A stretch of DNA of 64,000 nucleotides from positions 1-64,000 of the forward strand of contig JAZKJV010005765.1 in assembly GCA_037367405.1 (NCBI GenBank), given 5' to 3'. Below are positions 58,905 through 64,000 of the stretch, in pieces. The notes below the pieces were generated by a model. That model was not told the DNA's origin. It saw only the letters and a list, made by a program, of their open reading frames with translations, and did not search any database. A program made the translations under genes and the position numbers. Numbering within the stretch: the first letter of the stretch is position 1; each line of letters starts with the position of its first letter. This DNA is from Ottelia alismoides. Taxonomy: Eukaryota; Streptophyta; Magnoliopsida; Alismatales; Hydrocharitaceae.

Positions 58905-60326
58905 CCAGGGATACAGAAGAGAAGGGGAAACTGAAGGGACGGTGGGAGGGAGAAAGACAGATGGAGAAGATAGACGGGAAGAAAGCTGAAGGGATCTGGA
59001 ATCACACAAGATGAGAAAGCAAAACCCCCGATTCACCTACGCACACGAGCTGAAGACCATAAGAGATCGGTCAATTATCTTGTCAATTTTATTTTAGGTG
59101 ATCAAGTCAGTCTTTCAGAGCGATTACGTGAGCTGATAGGAATCCAATATTCTCAACCGACTGTCCCAAACACAAGGCCGGTAGTCACTCAAGAAATCAG
59201 ATATGGCTCTAGCCTAGGCTGCGGGTCACTCTCTTGCTCATCCAAACCAAACAAGAAGGGGGTTACTCTCCCCAAGACAAATTTTGAAATGATGTGTCTT
59301 TTAAGTCAAGTCTGATTAGTAGTCCCGATTTTATTGTTTTTTCTTTTTAGGTATTTTTTAGATAAAAACAATGCTTAACGAATTTTTCGGTTCTCTTGAT
59401 TATTTTAAGTCCAAAACAGGGGGAGAAGACGAAAAAGTCGATGCGCGAAAATCAATGATGCATGCAGAGTAAGAAATACGTACCTGACTCCAACAGTCTA
59501 CATGCAGGGTGATCAGCGTATAAAATAAAAACAGAATAAAAACTACCTATATGATGCACGTGGAAAAATGGACCCTAAACAAAGCAGTTCTACTCGTGAA
59601 GAACAGTAGCCAGGTTCTCGAGCCTAGGTCCGGAGTCCTATCTTGGGAGCCACTCGGTGTCCGCCACAACAGATCCTGCACGCGCTGTATGTGACTCCTC
59701 AAGGCACATGGACCAGAGCTCTAATAAGCGGCTTTTTCTTTGTGATTTAATTAATTAAGTCCAATTATCGATCTATAGACACAGGCAGATAATTAGGTTT
59801 ATGCCTTAATTAATTACGTCACAATAAAAGAAAACTCCTAAGCTAGGGGTAAAATCCGTGTAAATCAAATGTGCAATAAATAAACGTCGAAAACTGTGAA
59901 AAATCGTGAAAAACCGGTGGGGTCCCCCGAGCACACCGGTGCTTGGCGAAATAGACCCCGAGAGTCTAAGTGTCTCTGAAAGTCTCGGTACCTGTATTAT
60001 TATAATAATAAATGGTCTGCTGCTGAAAAAGTAAACTAACTACACTAATCTACTCTCGCGGCTATTCCGCGGCTCCCGCACTCCTGCTCGCTCCTCGTGT
60101 CCTCCTACTGCTCTGTAGAGAAGAGAGCTGCCTCTGACTCCCGCGGTTGCTTCGGCTTCCGAAGAAAGCCGTCTCGGTCCTAGGGCCCTCGCAAGAAAGC
60201 AAATAGAGAGTGATCAGACCAGACAAATGTATAAACAAGTCAGATAGAAAATATATACAAAAATATATACAGAAAACCGCGAAATAGAAAGCCGCGGAAA
60301 AATTAAATGTGACTACTAAGCCATGT
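58905..60326 (-). other. 5' leader of the minus-strand element
   Basis: Untranslated region between primer site and gag. It includes GGCTTTCTTCGGAAGCC (60154-60170 on the minus strand), a TTCG-loop hairpin like that at 50901-50916. It also has GTGAATCGGGGGTTTTGC next to the gag start (about 59020-59037). It matches 46085-47384 in order. The frame at 60062-60358 overlaps the primer site and is not a gene. Confidence 0.75.
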
Positions 60327-60344
60327 TCCCCGGCAACGGCGCCA
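60327..60344 (-). other. Primer binding site, tRNA-Asp type
   Basis: Exact TGGCGCCGTTGCCGGGGA on the minus strand, three bases (GAA) from the LTR end TCATCA at 60348. Confidence 0.95.
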
Positions 60345-60347
60345 TTC

Positions 60348-60458
60348 TGATGAGCCAAAAAATTCGAATCAATCCAAATCAGATAAAAATAATCACTCTT
60401 GGATCGTTGCGACCAGGATCGATAGAGATCTCAGCTCAATAAGAAAAATATGGAACAA
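60348..60458 (-). mobile_element. End of the 5' LTR of the minus-strand element
   Basis: 111 bases aligning with 50973-51083 of the 3' LTR. It is interrupted at 60458 by the copia LTR, with presumed target duplication AACAA (60454-60458). Confidence 0.9.
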
Positions 60459-61415
60459 TGTTAGCAATGTGAGCCCGAGGCGAACCATTCCTACAATAAA
60501 TGTTATTGTAATTAATGATCTATCAATAAAAGTTATTGATTAAATTTCACTCCCTTCTGATATGAAATTATTGAATGCACTATAAGGTCCCTCTGTACAA
60601 TTAGGGTTTTGTACCATGGCCAACTTGATAATCATACAGTTGTTGATTCATTTATTAAATCATAGAGGCTGATGCTTGGATGGTTATCTAAGAGTTAGAT
60701 AGAGGACTCATCAAGCATCATCAATGATTGACAAGTAGTGATCTCCAGTCTGAGTGGGAGATGGAAATCCTATCTCATTAGACTGATATCTGATCGTCCT
60801 CTTGATGCAGGTCCTCTGCATGGGAATATTGATTCAGAGGTATCAGATTAGTTGAGTCAATGAGTTGACTTAACGTGATCGAGATGACCAAAGACCTATG
60901 ATGAATACTGTCACATCACAGGCAAACATCCTCTGACCAGAGACAGATGTATTTCTATATGTCTGAGTATGTACATTTGGCAGACCAATAGGTTGATGAC
61001 CTACCCAAGGTCTATATACCAGCGAGCTGGTGTGCATGTAAGGGCATATGAGTAATATGATCTCTCAAAGGAATCATACAGGTTCACTTCTGAACCGGGA
61101 GACATGAGCTCACTCATGAGGTTTTGGGATTGACCAAATTCCATGCATGGTCATCATGCTTTAGAAGCATGATATAAATTTGAAGGTAAGATACATGCTT
61201 TGTGAAAGCATATGATCTGCACCATATCCCAAGAACCAAGATTGAGAAACTTAGTGATCAAACCCTGAAGATGACAGTGTAAAAGTGATCTATATCTTCG
61301 GGATGATCATGAGTCTTCCAGTATGCAGGATGTACAGGTATTTGGAATACCTGAAGGGTGATTTGATCATAAACGATTGTATAACCATGACACTTCCATT
61401 CCGAGGGAGTGATGA

Positions 61416-62008
61416 CTAGGGTTGAATGTGAAATCAAAGACACTATCTTTACCCATGCAAGAATCGATGATGACTCTCCAATAAATATCATCCCGATCTC
61501 TGTGTTTGACAAGCTCAAACTCAGGCCAATCAGAAAGTCGAGAGAAATCGTTCAGCTGGCTGATCGATCCATCAAACGGTCTAGAGGAAATATTTCGGTC
61601 ATCGTTACTTTCTAAGGTGCTCTACTCCAGGTGGACTTCATGATCATTGACATCGAGCACCGAGGAGAGTTTACCCAGTCTCCGATTATTCTCAGGAAGC
61701 CGTTCTTAGCCTCAGCTAAAGCGTCTATAGATTGCGAGACTCGGGAGATCGATTTCTCAACATTGGGAGCACTCCGACCTCACCCATTCTTTGATACACT
61801 TTACTCTAAGGTGACCCGCACATCCGCTGACAGTCGTAACCATCGAGAGGTAGATGAGTCCCACCTCTCTGCTACACCTGAGAGACCAACTGCCCGGACG
61901 ACCGCTGGTTCTGAGACTCCCCACACCTCTACTTCATCAACTGCTTGCACCGCCACCCTGACAGCTTCTAAGGAGGACTCACGACCAGAGGCTACCATTA
62001 AGTCGGAC
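61416..62008 (+). pseudogene. Ty3/gypsy protease fragment inside a copia LTR
   Basis: One frame from 61409 to 62050, with a single stop at 61613-61615. It reads INIIPISVFDKLKLRP, VQLADRSIKRSRG, then VDFMIIDIEHRGEF, PIILRKPFLASAKASIDC. This is the order of the retropepsin-like domain of Ty3/gypsy pol (usually ...LGASINLMP..., LADRS, DFVVLD, ILGRPFLATA). The usual D-x-G-A active site is replaced by DDDSP, so it is unlikely to be a working protease. The serine/threonine-rich tail (about 61850-61990) resembles a linker. Ends coincide with a break in LTR homology. Confidence 0.85.
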
Positions 62009-62906
62009 TTCAGATGCAATGAGAAGATTAGGTTTACGATCTTGATTTAATCAAGCATCTATGAGAGGTCCATGGGATCTGGATTTGAGATGTGATCTCA
62101 ATATCCAAGTCACTATACGTGGAGCAATACAATCGCCCTGTCCTTATCTCCAAGTATCTGAGGAGAAATAGCATTGTTCTTGAATGATTCAAGAATAATT
62201 CCATAAGATCTAAGCAATGAGAATTTGATAATTAAATATGATTAAATTATCATGATGTATGAGGAATTATCCAATATAATTAAATGTGATTTAATTATTA
62301 TGGATAAGAATAATGTGGATAGTAATATCCAATTTTTCATAATATATTGTAAATGTGATTTATAATGTATTAGAGAGAGCTAATTATAATTTATATTTGT
62401 AGATTAATTATTAATGTGTATTGGATACACATTGTCTAATTAATTGAAAATGTAAATTATATTTTGTTTTGGGTTGTGAATGTGATTCACAATTTTCCAA
62501 TATCAAGATTGCAATATTACCAAAATAATTGAGAACTATTTTTGGTGAATAAAAATACCAACAAATAGTTGTCGGAAATAAGTTGAGAGAAAAACAAGGA
62601 GATGTGCAATCTCATGGGAATCCATGAGATTGCCCTCCCCATATGGGAAGGAGGTGGCGGCACCAATTCCTTTATGGAATTGGTGGCCGTCCACTCCCTC
62701 TAATGGGGAAGGTAGATCTCATTTGTATTTTCACTCCTTATTTGTTTGGTTTAATTTGGTATTAATATATATTTGATTTATAAAATATATTTAATCAAAA
62801 TTAAATCACAAATTGTTGGTTTTTACCCACAACAATCTTGACCATTGGATGGACATAAATTGATTTTATATGTCCCATGGATTGAGACCCATTGATCCCA
62901 ACACCC

Positions 62907-62914
62907 TATAAATA
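62907..62914 (+). promoter_or_regulatory. TATA box of the copia LTR
   Basis: TATAAATA followed by AGAGAGG. The equivalent place in the solo LTR has TATAAAAGG (27548-27556). Confidence 0.7.
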
Positions 62915-63480
62915 GAGAGGCAAACCATGCTCTCTCTTTACATGCTATTGTAGTACACATCTCTCTTTCTCTTTCTCCGTACTCGACAACCCTCTCTCCC
63001 TCTCTTCTTGATGGCTGTCCACCATACCTTGGTGGAGAGAATTGTCGACGCCTGCGCCATCGTGCTGCCGCTTCAACGCTCTGCGGTTCTCTGTCTACTT
63101 GGAGTGCTTCACTCACGAAGGAGACGTTCGATCTCGTGCGACGAGATCAGGAGCAACCGTGCTTGGATCATCTTCTTGGATTGCGAGGACACCGCGACTC
63201 ATCCTCGCGCTCGCAAGCCGTTACTCCGACGATCGGACTTGAGACAGGAGGTCTATTCTCTTAGAGACTTGATCAACCACGCTTCTAGAGGTATTGCATT
63301 ATACTTGTTGTGGTTATAGATGAAACGATTTGAGAATGGTTCTCGGATCATGTGGTTTCATCGAATAAAATTTTTAAATTCCGCTGCACCGAACAACTAG
63401 TGCGACTAGTCGTTCTTCATCGTATCCGATACGACAATCACGCTTCCGTGATGCGCTTGAGGATTTATCCATAGCCTTCA

Positions 63481-64000
63481 AGTGGTATCAGAGCCAGGTT
63501 GATGGTTTCGAATATGATTCGAAAAATCGAGGACGACTTGGGTTCGTTTAGGTCGCGAAAGTTTTTATCGCATTTGATTTCGCAGATCTGTTTAGTAAAT
63601 AAATTCGGCACTGTTTAAATTATTAAACAGATTTTAACACTTGGTTTTTGTTCCCCATTAAATAACGAAACCATAGGATCTGAGTTTGCGTAAATCGGAT
63701 TTCGTATGCTCAAGATATGGTTGTTTTATTGAACATGTATGCACTGTTGCGGGAACTGTAGATCTGAACGTGATTAAAAATGTTAATTACTGTTTAGACT
63801 TGCCTCGAAATGCATGAAACATCATTTGTCTTCTGTCCTAAATCAAGTTAGCAATCTATTAAAATTGAGTTTGTCTAATTTGGATTTAAATTGATTGAGA
63901 TATGTTAATTTTAGTGAGCAGGGTCACTGCTGAAATTACTGTCCTAATCTAGAACCAAATGATTGTCAATTAGTGAAATTAATTGTTAATTTCGTAAAAT
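63481..64000 (+). mobile_element. Primer site and leader of the copia element at the right edge
   Basis: TGGTATCAGAGC (63483-63494), complementary to the 3' end of initiator tRNA-Met, is the usual Ty1/copia primer site. It is two bases from the LTR end. The next 500 bp are leader. Gag is not reached before the window ends. Confidence 0.9.

Larger units (their letters stand above)
50973..60458 (-). mobile_element. Minus-strand pol-less gypsy-type element, most complete copy
   Basis: 3' LTR 50973-54586, interior 54587-60347 (5.76 kb) and the last 111 bp of the 5' LTR (60348-60458). A copia element interrupts it there. The interior on the minus strand runs: tRNA-Asp primer site, 1.4-kb leader, gag-like ORF, acidic ORF, two hairpins, five-hairpin array, AT-rich stretch, polypurine tract. 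No protease, reverse transcriptase, integrase or RNase H is visible. Confidence 0.9.
60459..63480 (+). mobile_element. 5' LTR of a copia element with a captured gypsy protease piece
   Basis: 3.02 kb, TGTTAGCAATG...CATAGCCTTCA, aligning with the solo LTR at 25527-28126 from end to end. The exception is 61416-62008, which replaces about 80 bp of the shorter copy (26490-26571). TATAAATA at 62907-62914 is followed by a CT-rich leader, giving a likely start near 62940. AT-rich palindromes lie at about 62228-62300. It is followed by an iMet primer site, so it is a 5' LTR on the plus strand. Confidence 0.93.

Noticed and set aside
60327..60344. Matches to tRNA ends considered as tRNA genes
   Set aside because: Only the 3' end complement is present, next to an LTR; these are primer binding sites. 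No cloverleaf can be seen at any of them.

Overview
The window is plant nuclear DNA. It holds one ordinary, well supported gene, an R2R3-MYB transcription factor with introns on the minus strand (35792-36939). Nearly everything else is nested LTR retrotransposons. The MYB protein, the Ty1/copia and Ty3/gypsy parts, the tRNA-Asp and tRNA-iMet type primer sites and the AT-rich LTRs indicate a flowering plant with a large, repeat-rich genome. I cannot name the species.

Left block (1-22981): Ty3/gypsy-type elements of one superfamily. Their LTRs are about 3.3-4.0 kb and mostly run TGATGA...TCATCA. A minus-strand element (5' LTR 4175-8144, tRNA-Asp primer site 4155-4172, degenerate interior 1602-4174) lies inside a plus-strand element (interior 8145-14126, 3' LTR 14127-17819). 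The plus element carries a broken gag-like reading frame with a 1572-bp tandem duplication and no pol. It sits in an older minus-strand LTR (17820-18039 and 21740-22981), which is also split by a solo LTR (18040-21739, target duplication AGGGG).

Middle (22982-39479): host DNA with one old Ty1/copia element (23544-33153, target duplication GATTA). That element is interrupted in gag by a 2.6-kb solo copia LTR (25527-28126, target duplication GACTT). The MYB gene follows, with about 2.6 kb of host DNA downstream and about 2.3 kb upstream.

Right block (39480-64000): a nest in which each insertion sits inside the previous one, with the right-hand halves beyond the window. The order is gypsy 3' interior remnant, LTR (39963-40828), LTR of a second subtype (40829-42700), plus-strand element (42701-47384), second plus-strand element (47385-50972), minus-strand element (50973-60458), and a copia element with a 3.0-kb LTR and iMet primer site (60459-64000).

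Most notable: the two better preserved gypsy interiors (8145-14126 plus; 54587-60347 minus) appear to be a pol-less family of the gag-only kind. They keep a gag-like part and a strongly acidic downstream part, followed by hairpins and then a cluster of self-complementary hairpins that mostly end in a copy of the polypurine-tract sequence (AAGTATAGGGG). One hairpin shows a base change compensated in the opposite arm. The LTRs share a promoter-like layout with nearly constant spacing: a W-box palindrome, a TATA box about 187-190 bp downstream, and a splice-donor-like CAG/GTA about 446-450 bp downstream of the palindrome. One copia LTR carries a piece of gypsy protease coding sequence.
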